A stretch of 64,000 nucleotides of DNA. Source: Pseudomonas iridis. Its GTDB lineage: Bacteria > Pseudomonadota > Gammaproteobacteria > Pseudomonadales > Pseudomonadaceae. Shown here in pieces: positions 43,464-53,586 of the stretch (positions within the stretch are counted from its first letter, which is position 1; each line of letters starts with the position of its first letter). The stretch is taken from positions 186,001 to 250,000 of the forward strand of contig NZ_JACXXO010000002.1 of NCBI RefSeq assembly GCF_017980685.1. The letters run 5' to 3'. A program made the translations under genes and the position numbers. A model generated the notes under the pieces. That model was not told where the DNA came from, ran no database searches, and saw only the letters and a list, made by a program, of their open reading frames with translations.

Positions 43464-46400
43464 ATGCAATGGATGTTCATGTTGATCGGGCTGGTGCTCG
43501 GCTGGCTGCTCGACGAGTCGCTCAGTGATGCGCTGTTGGGTGCGCTGCTGGGTCTGGCGATTGCTCAGACGATCCGCATCGCGCGCCTGGGCACGCAGAT
43601 GACCGAGCAACAGCACCAACTTGAACAGGTCAGGGAGGCTTTGCAAGGCGTTGCGCAGCGTCTGTTTCTGCTGGAAGGCTCGCCTTCTCATGCGGTGACA
43701 CCGCCAGGCGTTGAACCGGTCAGTGAGCCTGTCGACATCGTCGAAGACGCCCCGGCACCCGAACTGGTTTGGGAACTGCCGCCCGAACTTGAGCCAATAT
43801 CCGCCGTCGCCAGCGAAGCCGGTCAACCATTGCCGGACGATGTCTGGCGTCTGGACGCCGTCACTACCGAACCCAAGCAACCCGCCGAACCCCGTGGCCC
43901 GAACCTTGTCGAGCGCGGCATCAGCGCTGCACGCAATTGGTTGTTCGGTGGCAACACCGTGCTGCGTGTCGGCGTGGTGCTGTTGTTTTTCGGTCTGGCG
44001 TTTCTGCTGCGTTACGCCACCGAAGGCATGGTGGTGCCAATCGAATTGCGTTACGCCGGGGTCGCGGCCGCGGCATTGGGTCTGCTGGCGCTGGGCTGGT
44101 GGCTGCGCCAGCGTAACAACGGCTACGCATTGATGTTGCAAGGCACCGGGATCGCGGTGCTGTACCTGACGGTGTTTGCGGCGATGCGATTGCATCCGCT
44201 GCTTGATCCGTCCGCCGCGCTGGGTTTGCTGGTGGCGGTCACGGTGTTCTCGGCGATCCTCGCCATCACGCAAGATGCGTTGGGCCTGGCGGCCGCGGCT
44301 GCGCTGGGTGGTTTCGCCGCACCGATCCTGACCTCGACCGGCGCCGGCAACCATGTCGCACTGTTCAGTTATTTCGCGCTGCTTAATGCCGGCATTCTCG
44401 CCATCGCCTGGTTCAAGGCCTGGCGCCTGCTCAACCTGATCGGTTTCGTCGGCACCTTCGGCATTGGCTTCGCCTGGGGCCTGCGCTCGTACGCGCCGGA
44501 ACTGCTGTGGAGCACCGAGCCATTCCTGATTCTGTTCTTCCTGATGTACCTCGCCATCGGCCTGCTGTTTGCCCGGCGTAAATTGCTCGATATGCCTGAC
44601 GCTCCTGCGGACGGTGATCGCGAGGCGCTGCTGCACTGGTCGGCGCGCAAGGGCGATTACGTTGACGGAACGATGCTGTTCGGCCCGCCAATCGTGGGCT
44701 TCGGGTTGCAGTTTGCGCTGGTCCAGCATCTTGAGTTCGCCGCCGCATTCAGTGCCCTGGCGCTGGGCATGATTTACATGGGCCTGGCCAAGGTGTTGAT
44801 GGGCGGGCGCGCGGTACTGCTGGGCGAAACCTGTCTGGCACTTGGGGTGATTTTCGCCAGTCTGGCGATTCCGCTGGGCCTTGATGCACGCTGGACGTCG
44901 GCGGCATGGGCGGTGGAGGGCGCAGGGATTTTCTGGCTGGGCTTGCGTCAGCATCGACCGTTCGCCCGGGCCTTTGCGTTGTTGCTGCAGTTCGGTTCTG
45001 CGCTGGCGTTTCTCAGCCAATTGAATATCGGCGAAAGCAGCCTGCTCGATGGTGCTCCACTGGGCGCGTTGATGCTCGGCGCGGCGCTGTTGTTCAGCTT
45101 CTATCAACTGCGCAAAGCCACGCCGGAGCAGGCTTCGCCCTGGGAGCGCCAGGGGTTGCCGGTATTGGCGTGCCTGGGCCTGACGTTCCTTTATCTGCTG
45201 GCGCCGTTGTTCTTCTTCATTCAGGGCACGGCGATCAGTTGGGCGTTGGCCGGTCTGGCGACCTTGTTTGTAGGCCTGCGGCTGCAATCGCGCACGTTCC
45301 TGTTTACCGCGTTCGGCGTGCAATTGCTCGGCGGTGCGTTGTTCCTGCTGCGGCTGCAGGGCGCTGGCGACGATTCGGCGGCGGTATTCAGCGCCGGCTG
45401 GAGTGGTCTGCTCAGCGCATCCTTGATCGGCCTGGCGCTGATCGCCGGCATGCTTTTGGCCGCTCGCGACGAAATGGTGCGCGGCGACGTACGCCTGTTG
45501 CGCGGTTTGTCGGTGGTGCTGCTGGCCGGTCTGGTGCTGATCAATCTGGCGGTGTTGTTTGTCCTGCCGTGGCAAACGGCGAGTGCGGTGTGGGCCGCCA
45601 GCGGTTTGCTGATTATCTGGCTGAGCCTGTACCTCCAACAGCGTGTGAGTTTTGTCTTCGGACTGCTGTTGCAGGTGATCGGTGGCGCGGCGTTCTTGCT
45701 CGCCGGCCCCGAGTTGCTCGGACCGTTGTCTGGCGAAGGTCTGAAGCCGTTGGCCCATGGCGGGTTCTGGACGCCGCTGGTGCTGGGGCTGGCGGCGATG
45801 ATCGGTGCCTGGCGCCTGCAACGGGGCAATCACGCTTCAGCATTTGATGCGCTGAGTTTGCAGCGTCTGTCCCAAGTCTTGCTGGTATGGGGCGCTGGTT
45901 GGTGGGCGTTGGCGTGGGTCAGTGAGGTGCTGCGTTTTGCACCGGTGACTCTGCAAGGTACGTTACTGCTGTTGGTGGCGGCGTTGAGTGTTCTGTTGTG
46001 GACGCTGCTGTCGCTGCGCTTGAAGTGGCCGGCGCTGGGCTTGCTTTGCACGCTGCTGATCCCCGCGGCAGGCTTGGTGTTGCTGGCGGCCTGGCACTCG
46101 CGTTATCACCCGGCGGCAGACTTCGGCTGGGTGGCGTGGACGTTGGTGTTCGCTGTGCACTTCTTCAGCTTGCGCCGTTTGGCGCCAACGCTGCCGGCAC
46201 GAGCCTTGAGCACCGCCCATGTGCTCGGTTGCTGGCTGCTGATCGGCGTGCTCGCGTTGGAGCTGCGCTACGGCTTGCTCCTGTTGTCCGAGCAATACAA
46301 CGCCTGGCGCTGGTTGGGTTGGGCGCTTCTGCCGAGTCTGTATCTGTTGCTGGCGGCAGCACCGCGCAACTGGCCTTGGCCGGTGGCGGCGTTCGCCCGC

Positions 46401-47036
46401 GAATATCGTCTGTATGCCGCCGCGCCTTTGGCAGTGTTGATGCTTGCGTGGTTCTGGCTGGCCAACGGGGTCAGCGATGGCAACGCGGACCCATTGCCGT
46501 ACGTGCCGCTGCTCAATCCGCTGGAACTGGGTTTGCTGTTCGCCTTGTTCGGCGTTTACGTCTGGTCACGCAGCGCAGTTTCGCAGCTGTCGATCCGTCA
46601 GGACTACGCCGATTACGCCACGCAACTGGTCGCCGGGGTTTCACTGTTCGCTTTCTGCACCGCGTTGGTGACCCGCGCTGCGCACCACTGGGCCGGCATT
46701 CCATTCGAACTCGATCAACTGCTCGCTTCTATGCTGGTGCAGGCCGGGTTGTCCATCGTCTGGACGCTGATGGCGCTGGGACTGATGATCGGCGGACACC
46801 TGCGTCATCGTCGCGAAGTCTGGCTGATCGGTGCAGCGCTGATTGCGCTGGTGGTGGCCAAACTGATTTTTGTCGAACTGAGCAACCGTGGCGGCCTCGC
46901 CCGGATCGTCTCGTTTATCGGCGTTGGCGTATTGCTGTTGGTGGTGGGCTACTTCGCGCCGCTGCCACCCAAACGCATCGAAGCTGACCCGGCGGCGCAA
47001 AAGCCAGCCCCGGAAACCGAAGGAGTTGCATCTTGA
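43464..47036 (+). CDS. DUF2339 multi-spanning membrane protein
   Basis: A 1190-residue inner-membrane protein. It starts with a hydrophobic segment containing GLVLGWLLDESLSDALLGALLGLA, then a coiled-coil-like stretch (TQMTEQQHQLEQVREALQGV), an acidic Pro/Glu-rich linker to about residue 140, and then some 25-30 hydrophobic helices to the C-terminus. Motifs such as GGNTVLRVGVVLLFFGLAFLLRYATE are typical of DUF2339. The function is unknown; the next gene (DUF3999) is its usual companion. The ATG at 43464 was chosen because upstream sequence is REP DNA. Its stop overlaps the next start (TTGA). Confidence 0.88.
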   Translation: MQWMFMLIGLVLGWLLDESLSDALLGALLGLAIAQTIRIARLGTQMTEQQHQLEQVREALQGVAQRLFLLEGSPSHAVTPPGVEPVSEPVDIVEDAPAPELVWELPPELEPISAVASEAGQPLPDDVWRLDAVTTEPKQPAEPRGPNLVERGISAARNWLFGGNTVLRVGVVLLFFGLAFLLRYATEGMVVPIELRYAGVAAAALGLLALGWWLRQRNNGYALMLQGTGIAVLYLTVFAAMRLHPLLDPSAALGLLVAVTVFSAILAITQDALGLAAAAALGGFAAPILTSTGAGNHVALFSYFALLNAGILAIAWFKAWRLLNLIGFVGTFGIGFAWGLRSYAPELLWSTEPFLILFFLMYLAIGLLFARRKLLDMPDAPADGDREALLHWSARKGDYVDGTMLFGPPIVGFGLQFALVQHLEFAAAFSALALGMIYMGLAKVLMGGRAVLLGETCLALGVIFASLAIPLGLDARWTSAAWAVEGAGIFWLGLRQHRPFARAFALLLQFGSALAFLSQLNIGESSLLDGAPLGALMLGAALLFSFYQLRKATPEQASPWERQGLPVLACLGLTFLYLLAPLFFFIQGTAISWALAGLATLFVGLRLQSRTFLFTAFGVQLLGGALFLLRLQGAGDDSAAVFSAGWSGLLSASLIGLALIAGMLLAARDEMVRGDVRLLRGLSVVLLAGLVLINLAVLFVLPWQTASAVWAASGLLIIWLSLYLQQRVSFVFGLLLQVIGGAAFLLAGPELLGPLSGEGLKPLAHGGFWTPLVLGLAAMIGAWRLQRGNHASAFDALSLQRLSQVLLVWGAGWWALAWVSEVLRFAPVTLQGTLLLLVAALSVLLWTLLSLRLKWPALGLLCTLLIPAAGLVLLAAWHSRYHPAADFGWVAWTLVFAVHFFSLRRLAPTLPARALSTAHVLGCWLLIGVLALELRYGLLLLSEQYNAWRWLGWALLPSLYLLLAAAPRNWPWPVAAFAREYRLYAAAPLAVLMLAWFWLANGVSDGNADPLPYVPLLNPLELGLLFALFGVYVWSRSAVSQLSIRQDYADYATQLVAGVSLFAFCTALVTRAAHHWAGIPFELDQLLASMLVQAGLSIVWTLMALGLMIGGHLRHRREVWLIGAALIALVVAKLIFVELSNRGGLARIVSFIGVGVLLLVVGYFAPLPPKRIEADPAAQKPAPETEGVAS

Positions 47037-48397
47037 GTCGCATGCTGAATCTGGGGTGGTTGGCGTTGGGCGTGGTGATGGTTGCCGGCGCTCAGGAAAA
47101 ACCGGCGGACTTCGCCACGCAGGTGCCGCTGTCGGTGACGGGCGATGGGCCGTGGTATCGCCTGGAATTGCCGCTGAGCGCGCAATTGCAGGCGCGCCAG
47201 ACCGATCTCAGTGACTTGCGTGTATTCAACGCTGCCGGCGAACCACAGGCCTACGCCTTGGCCCGCGAATCGGCGAAAACCCGCGACGACGGCCAGTTGC
47301 ACGAGGTGAAGTGGTTCCCGCTGTACAACGCCGCCGACGCCACGGAGCGCGCCCCCAACGTCCGGGTGCAATCCACCACCAACGGCACGCTGGTTGAGGT
47401 GCAGCCATCCAGTCAGTTGGAGGCGGGTGAAGAAGTGCTGCGCGGCTGGTTGCTCGATGCCAGTGCGATCAAGGCACCGTTGCAGCAGTTGATCCTCGAC
47501 TGGACCAGCGAGCGCGATGGCTTCCAGCGTTTCAGCATCGAGGCCAGTGACGACTTGCAGCGTTGGCAGCCGTGGGGCGAGGGGCAGGTGGCGCGGCTGA
47601 CCTTTTCCGATGAGCGGATCGAGCAGCATGAAGTGACTTTGCCGGGGCAATCGGCGCGTTATCTGCGACTGCTCTGGGAATCGCCGAATTCGGCACCGAT
47701 CCTGACCTCGGCCCAGCTGAAAAGCAGCGACCCGCGTAACGTGCCGCTGCCGTTGGTCTGGTCGCAAGCGTTGGCGGGCAGTAGCAGCAAACCCGGCGAA
47801 TACACCTGGCAGTTGCCGATGGGGCTGAATGTCGAGCGGGTCCAGGTCGAGCTGAAGCAATCGAACAGTCTGGCGCCGGTAACCTTGGCGGGCCGACGCG
47901 AGAGCAGCCTGCCGTGGCAGATGTTGAGCAGCGGTCTGCTCTATCGCCTGACGCAGAATGCTCAGGACGTGGTGCAGAACGAATTGCAGCTGTACGGGCA
48001 AACCGTGCAGCAGTTGAAACTGACCGTGGATGAGCGCGGCGGCGGTTTGGGTGAACAGGTGCCGAGCCTGAAATACGCAGTGCGGGCGACGCAGGTGATC
48101 TTCCTTGCGCGCGGGGAGGGCCCGTACAGTCTGGCGTTGGGGAATCCGAATGTGAAAACGGCGAATCTGCCGTTGACGACGCTGATACCGGATTTCAAAC
48201 CGGAGAAACTGGCGACATTGGGCAAGGCGATGGTTCAGGGGGATGTGGTGGCTACCCAGTCATCGACCGCGACCACAGCTGCCGTGGCTGGGACCCATTG
48301 GAAGAAGATCGGGCTGTGGGCGGTGTTGTTGCTGAGTGTGGTGTTTCTTGGGGCGATGGCGTTCAGCCTGTTGCGCAAGCCGCCGACCAATTCCTGA
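47033..48397 (+). CDS. DUF3999 exported membrane-anchored protein
   Basis: A 454-residue protein with a signal peptide (LGWLALGVVMVAGAQE) and one C-terminal membrane helix at about residues 425-445 (IGLWAVLLLSVVFLGAMAFSLL), so most of it faces the periplasm. The body is beta-rich (YRLELPLSAQLQARQTDLSDLRVFNAAGEPQAYAL). The TTG start has a strong AAGGAG seven bases upstream and overlaps the DUF2339 stop. An ATG three codons later is possible. Coupled translation suggests a complex with the DUF2339 protein. Confidence 0.88.
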   Translation: MSRMLNLGWLALGVVMVAGAQEKPADFATQVPLSVTGDGPWYRLELPLSAQLQARQTDLSDLRVFNAAGEPQAYALARESAKTRDDGQLHEVKWFPLYNAADATERAPNVRVQSTTNGTLVEVQPSSQLEAGEEVLRGWLLDASAIKAPLQQLILDWTSERDGFQRFSIEASDDLQRWQPWGEGQVARLTFSDERIEQHEVTLPGQSARYLRLLWESPNSAPILTSAQLKSSDPRNVPLPLVWSQALAGSSSKPGEYTWQLPMGLNVERVQVELKQSNSLAPVTLAGRRESSLPWQMLSSGLLYRLTQNAQDVVQNELQLYGQTVQQLKLTVDERGGGLGEQVPSLKYAVRATQVIFLARGEGPYSLALGNPNVKTANLPLTTLIPDFKPEKLATLGKAMVQGDVVATQSSTATTAAVAGTHWKKIGLWAVLLLSVVFLGAMAFSLLRKPPTNS

Positions 48398-48738
48398 GAA
48401 TGGCCGGCGCTGCGCGCCATTCGCGAGCAGGCTCGCTCCCACAGTTGATCTTCGGTGGTACGAAATTTGTGTTCGCTCGAGATCCCCTGTGGGAGCGAGC
48501 CTGCTCGCGAAAGCTTGCGATAAGTCGACAAAAATGCTCAACCGGCCGCCATACGAGCACCACCACCCATCCCATTTCCAACTACGCTAAACCCGCTACC
48601 TGAACTCTCTGCACCCATTCACGTCTGATACAGGCAATTGCGCCCCGACGCACGTTACCGGGCGTCTTCGCTCGCTACGTTTTCAGACTCCCTGTAAACT
48701 GCGCGGGTTTTTAGCCCCCCATTCCACCGGAGCCGTCC
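48398..48738. other. Gene-free region before fbp
   Basis: It holds a REP doublet in reversed arrangement (48421-48510). The remaining sequence has no gene and no clear promoter. Confidence 0.5.
48421..48510. repeat. REP doublet in reversed (tail-out) arrangement
   Basis: TCGCGAGCAGGCTCGCTCCCAC comes first and GTGGGAGCGAGCCTGCTCGCGA second, the opposite order to the doublets at 16424, 28797, 43309 and 53587. Confidence 0.88.
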
Positions 48739-49749
48739 ATGTCCCGCGTTACCCTGAGTCGCTATTTGATTGAGCAGACCCGTAGCAACAACACTCCTGC
48801 CGATCTGCGTTTCCTGATCGAAGTGGTGGCGCGCGCCTGTAAAGAAATCAGCCACGCCGTGTCCAAAGGCGCCCTGGGTGGTGTTCTGGGCAGCATGGGC
48901 ACTGAAAACGTGCAAGGCGAAGTGCAGAAGAAGCTCGACGTGATCTCCAACGAGATCCTGCTCGAAGCCAACGAATGGGGCGGTCACCTGGCCGGCATGG
49001 CGTCCGAAGAAATGGACAATGCCTACCAGATCCCGGGCAAATACCCGAAAGGCGCGTACCTGTTGGTATTCGACCCGTTGGACGGTTCGTCGAACATCGA
49101 CATCAACGCGCCGGTCGGCACGATCTTCTCGGTGCTGCGTTGCCCGAACGAATACCTGACCCAGAACGAGCCGCTGAACGAAAAGGCTTTCCTGCAGCCA
49201 GGCACTCAGCAGGTTGCTGCCGGCTACGCGATCTATGGCCCGCAGACCATGCTGGTGCTGACCTTGGGCCACGGCGTCAAAGGCTTCACCCTGGACCGCG
49301 AAATGGGCAGCTTCGTGCTGACCCACGAAGACATCACCATTCCTGAATCGACCCAGGAATTCGCCATCAACATGTCCAACCAGCGTCACTGGGAAGCTCC
49401 GGTACAACGTTATGTTGGCGAGTTGCTGGCCGGCGAAGAAGGTCCGCTGAAAAAGAACTACAACATGCGTTGGGTCGCGGCGATGGTTGCCGACGTGCAT
49501 CGCATCCTGACCCGTGGCGGTCTGTTCATGTACCCACGCGACAGCCGCGAGCCATCCAAGCCTGGCAAACTGCGTCTGATGTACGAAGCCAACCCGATGT
49601 CGTTCCTCGTGGAACAGGCGGGCGGCGCGTCCACCGACGGTCACCAGCGCATCCTCGACATTCAGCCGGACGGGCTGCACCAGCGTGTAGCGGTGTTCCT
49701 GGGCTCGAAAGAAGAAGTCGCACGCGCTACGGCTTACCACAAGGAATAA
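48739..49749 (+). CDS. fbp: Fructose-1,6-bisphosphatase class I
   Basis: A 336-residue cytosolic gluconeogenic enzyme removing the 1-phosphate of fructose-1,6-bisphosphate. The metal-binding motif [25 protein letters not shown] is near residue 110. [40 protein letters not shown] is the substrate-site region. CCGGAGCC precedes the ATG. It is followed after 3 bp by the DUF924 gene, so the two are probably cotranscribed. Confidence 0.97.
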   Translation: MSRVTLSRYLIEQTRSNNTPADLRFLIEVVARACKEISHAVSKGALGGVLGSMGTENVQGEVQKKLDVISNEILLEANEWGGHLAGMASEEMDNAYQIPGKYPKGAYLLVFDPLDGSSNIDINAPVGTIFSVLRCPNEYLTQNEPLNEKAFLQPGTQQVAAGYAIYGPQTMLVLTLGHGVKGFTLDREMGSFVLTHEDITIPESTQEFAINMSNQRHWEAPVQRYVGELLAGEEGPLKKNYNMRWVAAMVADVHRILTRGGLFMYPRDSREPSKPGKLRLMYEANPMSFLVEQAGGASTDGHQRILDIQPDGLHQRVAVFLGSKEEVARATAYHKE

Positions 49750-49752
49750 ACC

Positions 49753-50355
49753 ATGAACGCGCCCTGGCAGCCGTTGCTCGATTGGTGGTTCGGAAATGCC
49801 GAATCACCGAATGAGATATCGGCTGACAAGGGCAAGTTGTGGTTCGGTAAGCGTGACAGCCAAGACCTCGAAGCGCAGACGCGTTTCGGGGTCTTTGTCG
49901 ATCAGGCCCTGGCTGGCGAATTGACCGAGTGGACGCAACGTCCCGAAGGTTGGCTGGCGGTGGTGCTGCTGCTCGATCAACTGCCGCGAATGATCTTTCG
50001 CGACTCGCCCAAAGCGTTCTCCGGTGATTTGCGTGCGCAGAAGCTCGTCGCGCAAGGCATTGCTGCGGATTTTGATCGGCAGTTAAAGCCCATTCAGCGA
50101 GTGTTCATTTATCTGGTGTTCGAACACTGCGAAAACCTCGCGGTGCAGAACGAGGCGGTTTCCAGATTCATCGAACTGGTGGCTGAACAGCCGGAAGCGG
50201 AGCGGGCAGTGTTTGCCGACAATCTGGATTATGCCGAGCGGCATCAGAAGGTGATTGCGCGGTTTGGAAGGTTTCCGCATCGCAATGCGGTGTTGGGGCG
50301 GGAGTCTACGGCTGAGGAACTCGAGTTTCTTTCGGGGCCTGGGTCGCGGTTCTAG
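49753..50355 (+). CDS. DUF924 family protein
   Basis: A 200-residue cytosolic, mostly helical protein. The family motifs are LLLDQLPRMIFRDSPKAFSGD and AERHQKVIARFGRFPHRNAVLGRESTAEELEFL. The fold resembles TPR-like helical proteins, and the function is unknown. It starts 3 bp after the fbp stop. Confidence 0.9.
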   Translation: MNAPWQPLLDWWFGNAESPNEISADKGKLWFGKRDSQDLEAQTRFGVFVDQALAGELTEWTQRPEGWLAVVLLLDQLPRMIFRDSPKAFSGDLRAQKLVAQGIAADFDRQLKPIQRVFIYLVFEHCENLAVQNEAVSRFIELVAEQPEAERAVFADNLDYAERHQKVIARFGRFPHRNAVLGRESTAEELEFLSGPGSRF

Positions 50356-50362
50356 AAGCTTA

Positions 50363-50523
50363 CCCTCACCCTAACCCTCTCCCGGAGGGAGAGGGGACTG
50401 ACCGAGTAGCCTGGCATTACGACATCGACCTGAAAGAATCCAGTCGAACTCAGGTTTGAACAGCATGAAAATCGGCTCCCTTTCCCCCTCGCCCCCCTGG
50501 GGGAGAGGGCTGGGGTGAGGGGG
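50363..50523. repeat. Terminal-inverted-repeat intergenic element, copy D
   Basis: It starts CCCTCACCCTAACCCTCTCC and ends GGGAGAGGGCTGGGGTGAGGG, about 160 bp, lying between the convergent DUF924 and chemoreceptor genes. Confidence 0.85.
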
Positions 50524-50538
50524 TAAAGCCCTTGATCT

Positions 50539-52431
50539 TCAGATCCTGAAGCTACCCACCAACTGCTTCAACCGCGCCGCCTGCTGCTCCAGATCCGAGC
50601 AAGCCCGCAACGTCGCCTGCAAGTTCTCCACACCTTCCTGATTCAGTGTGTTGATCTCGTTGATATCAACGTTGATCGACTCAACCACAGCAGTCTGCTC
50701 TTCAGTCGCCGTTGCGACCGACTGGTTCATCCCGTCGATCTCGCCGATTCGCTGGGTCACGCTGCCCAGGCGTTCTCCGGCCTGGTTGGCGATGCCGACG
50801 CTGCTTTCGCTCTCGCGCTGGCTCTCGGTCATGATGCTGACCGCCTGACGCGCGCCGACTTGCAGTTCTTCGATCATCTTCTGCACTTGCTGCGCGGAAT
50901 CCTGAGTACGGTGCGCGAGGTTACGCACTTCGTCAGCGACCACGGCGAAACCACGACCGGCTTCACCGGCACGCGCCGCTTCGATCGCGGCGTTCAGTGC
51001 CAGCAGGTTGGTTTGCTGGGAGATGCTGGTGATCACTTCCAGAATCTGGCCGATGTTCACGGTGTTGCTGTTCAGGGTTTCGATGTTGCCGCACGAATCG
51101 CTGATCTTCGCCGAGAGCTGTTGCATCGCGTGGATGGTTCTATCCACCACCTGCTGACCGTCGACCGCCAGACTGCGCGCTTCGCTGGAATGCTGCGAGG
51201 CGAGGGCGGCGTTTTGGGCGATCTCCTGCGCCGCAGCGCCGAGTTGGTTGATCGCTGCGGCCACACTGTTGGTGCGAGTCGCCTGTTGATCGGAGTTGTA
51301 CATCGACGAGTTCGAGGCTGCGACCACGCGCAGGGCGACTTCGTTGACCTGGCCGGTTGCCGAGGACACTTCGCGGATCGAGGTATGGATACGCTCCACG
51401 AAACGGTTGAACGATGTGCCCAGCGCGCCGAATTCGTCGTTGCCGTGGATGACCAGACGTTTGGTCAGGTCGCCTTCTCCTTCGGCGATATCGTGCATGG
51501 CGCGGCCCATGGTCAGCAGCGGTTGCATCAGCACGCGGATCAGCATGCCGAGCAGGAAGATGATGATCACCACGGCAATGACCATGGCGATCAGCGCCGA
51601 GGTGCGGAATTCGCTGAGCATCGAGAATGCGGTGTCTTTGTCCAGGACCAGCGCCACGTACCAGTCGGCCGACGGTACGCCGTTGACGCGGGTGAAGGAG
51701 ACCAGCTGGGTCTTGCCGTTGAATTCGACTTCTTTCAGGCCCGGGCTGACTTTCGGTGCGCCGTTGGGGTAAGCCTCGGCCAGGGTCTTGAGCACCAGTT
51801 TGCTGTCCGGATGAATCAGGATTTTGCCATCGGCACTGACGATGAACGCGTGGCCGTGGCCGCCGAAGTTCAGCGAGTTGATGATCGCGCTGACGCTGGT
51901 CAGGTCGATGTCGGCACCGGCCACGCCGAGCATCTGGCCCTGGCGCTGCACCGGGGTGGCAACGGTGATCACCAGTTTGCCCGACGAGGCGGCAATGTAC
52001 GGTTCGGTGACGATGGTCTGCTGTGCGCTGTTGGCTGCTTTGTACCAGCCACGGGCGCGCGGATCGTAATCCGGCGCGCGGTTGCCTGCGGGCACGGAGA
52101 ACATCACGCCGTCAGTACCGCCGAAGTAGCTGAGCTGGAAATTGCCGGTGTAGGCGGGCAAGTCGATGATGCGTTTCAGGCTGGCGGGGGCGTTGCCGTC
52201 AACCGCGACCTGTTGGGACAGCGACTGCAGCAGTTGAATGCGGCTTTCCAGCCAGGTCTGGATGTTGCTGGTGGTCAGGCTGCCGAGTTCCTGCATGGTC
52301 GACTCGGTGCTGCTGCTCAGCGCTTCGCGTTGTCGATAGTCGTTGAAGAAAATGAAACAGGCGAACGCAACGGCCACCACGAGGGCGGCAGCCAACAAGA
52401 TTTTGTGGCTGAATTTCATGTTTCTGGTCAT
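50539..52431 (-). CDS. Methyl-accepting chemotaxis protein with dCache sensor
   Basis: A 630-residue chemoreceptor: TM1 at about residues 10-30, a periplasmic double-Cache domain (about 35-275), TM2 near 280-305, HAMP (about 305-358) and a long cytoplasmic signalling helix ending at the hairpin tip [32 protein letters not shown]. The sensor has [12 protein letters not shown] and, later, VAGADIDL, which match the ligand contacts of amino acid-binding dCache domains. An amino acid attractant is therefore probable. The ATG at 52431 was chosen; a second ATG four codons later is possible. Confidence 0.93.
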   Translation of the reverse strand: MTRNMKFSHKILLAAALVVAVAFACFIFFNDYRQREALSSSTESTMQELGSLTTSNIQTWLESRIQLLQSLSQQVAVDGNAPASLKRIIDLPAYTGNFQLSYFGGTDGVMFSVPAGNRAPDYDPRARGWYKAANSAQQTIVTEPYIAASSGKLVITVATPVQRQGQMLGVAGADIDLTSVSAIINSLNFGGHGHAFIVSADGKILIHPDSKLVLKTLAEAYPNGAPKVSPGLKEVEFNGKTQLVSFTRVNGVPSADWYVALVLDKDTAFSMLSEFRTSALIAMVIAVVIIIFLLGMLIRVLMQPLLTMGRAMHDIAEGEGDLTKRLVIHGNDEFGALGTSFNRFVERIHTSIREVSSATGQVNEVALRVVAASNSSMYNSDQQATRTNSVAAAINQLGAAAQEIAQNAALASQHSSEARSLAVDGQQVVDRTIHAMQQLSAKISDSCGNIETLNSNTVNIGQILEVITSISQQTNLLALNAAIEAARAGEAGRGFAVVADEVRNLAHRTQDSAQQVQKMIEELQVGARQAVSIMTESQRESESSVGIANQAGERLGSVTQRIGEIDGMNQSVATATEEQTAVVESINVDINEINTLNQEGVENLQATLRACSDLEQQAARLKQLVGSFRI

Positions 52432-52712
52432 CGAATGAACTACCGCGAAGGGGCTGGTCAAGAAAGGGCGGCAATTTGCCACACTATCGGGCTTTGCGCT
52501 GCCATTTATTTCGACCGCCGTGCGCCAAAGATTAGGCGGCTTTGCTTAAATGCGACGAAATGCTCAATAGCCCTGGAAAGTGACTGATTTAAAGGTAAAA
52601 GTCAGACGGGCGGGCTAATAAATAGCCTTTTGTGTACGGAACCAGATGACGGTTTTCTCTTCTAAGCTTCTGGTTGGCACCCTGCCATCCCCCTCGTTCC
52701 AGGAGTTACACA

Positions 52713-52967
52713 ATGTCGCTGCGATCTATCGCCCTTCTGTCGTTTTGCGTGCTCTTGGCCGCATGCAGCAAGGTCAATCAGGAAAACTACGCGAAGCTCT
52801 CGGCTGGCATGGCCAAGGCTGAAGTGGAGACCCTGCTCGGCAAACCGACTGACTGCTCGGGCGCGCTCGGCATGTCCAGTTGCACCTGGGGCGACAAGAA
52901 CAGCTTTATCAGCGTGCAATACGCCGGTGACAAAGTGCTGATGTTTTCCGGCCAAGGCCTGAAGTAA
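52713..52967 (+). CDS. Small lipoprotein, SmpA/BamE-like (DUF3862)
   Basis: An 84-residue protein with lipobox LLAAC (Cys at 18) after a short hydrophobic signal. The mature part (YAKLSAGMAKAEVETLLGKPTDCSGALGMSSCTWGDKNSFISVQYAGDKVLMFSGQGL) follows the BamE/SmpA-like fold pattern MxxxEVxxLLGxP. Two cysteines may form a disulfide. The role is unknown. An AGGAG ribosome binding site precedes the ATG. It is 30 bp before the lipocalin gene, probably in one operon. Confidence 0.82.
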   Translation: MSLRSIALLSFCVLLAACSKVNQENYAKLSAGMAKAEVETLLGKPTDCSGALGMSSCTWGDKNSFISVQYAGDKVLMFSGQGLK

Positions 52968-52997
52968 ACCGGGGCTTCGCGCCCACGGAGAAGAAAA

Positions 52998-53567
52998 ATG
53001 AAGCGGTTATTATTTGTCCTTTTTGCCGGCCTGGTACTGGCCGGCTGCGCCACTTCCGGCGTGGATTCGTTGGCGCCGAAAACCGTCGACGGCGTCAACC
53101 TCAAGCGTTATCAGGGGACCTGGTACGAGCTGGCGCGCTTGCCGATGTACTTCCAGCGCAATTGCGCGCAATCCGAAGCCCGCTACACCCTCAAGTCTGA
53201 CGGCAACGTTGCGGTGCTCAATCGCTGCCTGACCCCGGACTGGCAGTGGGAAGAAGCCAGGGGCACGGCTTATCCACAGGTGCCGGGCAAGACCGACAAG
53301 TTGTGGGTCGAATTCGATAACTGGTTCTCGCGACTGATTCCGGGTGTGGCGAAGGGCGAATACTGGGTGCTGTACGTCAGCGATGACTACAAGACCGCCA
53401 TCGTCGGCGACCCGAGTCGCAAGTACCTGTGGCTGCTGTCGCGCACGCCGACCGTCAACGGTGTGGTGCGCGAAGAACTGTTGAGCAAGGCCCGCCAGCA
53501 GGGTTACGACACGACGCGGTTGATCTGGCGCGCGTCGGATCGGCAGATGGCCAAGACCTCAAACTAA
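52998..53567 (+). CDS. blc: Outer-membrane lipocalin (Blc family)
   Basis: A 189-residue lipoprotein with lipobox LAGC (Cys at 15). The lipocalin signature YQGTWYELARLPMYFQRNC is near residues 40-58. WVEFDNWFSRLIPGVAKGEYWVLYVSDDYKTAIVGDPSRKYLWLLSRTP holds the later conserved strands. Blc proteins bind fatty acids or lysophospholipids at the outer membrane and help envelope maintenance. It is preceded by GGAGAAG and cotranscribed with the small lipoprotein gene. Confidence 0.93.
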   Translation: MKRLLFVLFAGLVLAGCATSGVDSLAPKTVDGVNLKRYQGTWYELARLPMYFQRNCAQSEARYTLKSDGNVAVLNRCLTPDWQWEEARGTAYPQVPGKTDKLWVEFDNWFSRLIPGVAKGEYWVLYVSDDYKTAIVGDPSRKYLWLLSRTPTVNGVVREELLSKARQQGYDTTRLIWRASDRQMAKTSN

Positions 53568-53586
53568 ACACCACCACAAATCAAAT

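Noticed and set aside
43449..45833. A 794-codon open frame antisense to the DUF2339 gene
   Set aside because: It is rich in Gln/Arg/His in the way typical of antisense reading of a hydrophobic membrane-protein gene; there is no ribosome binding site or family match.
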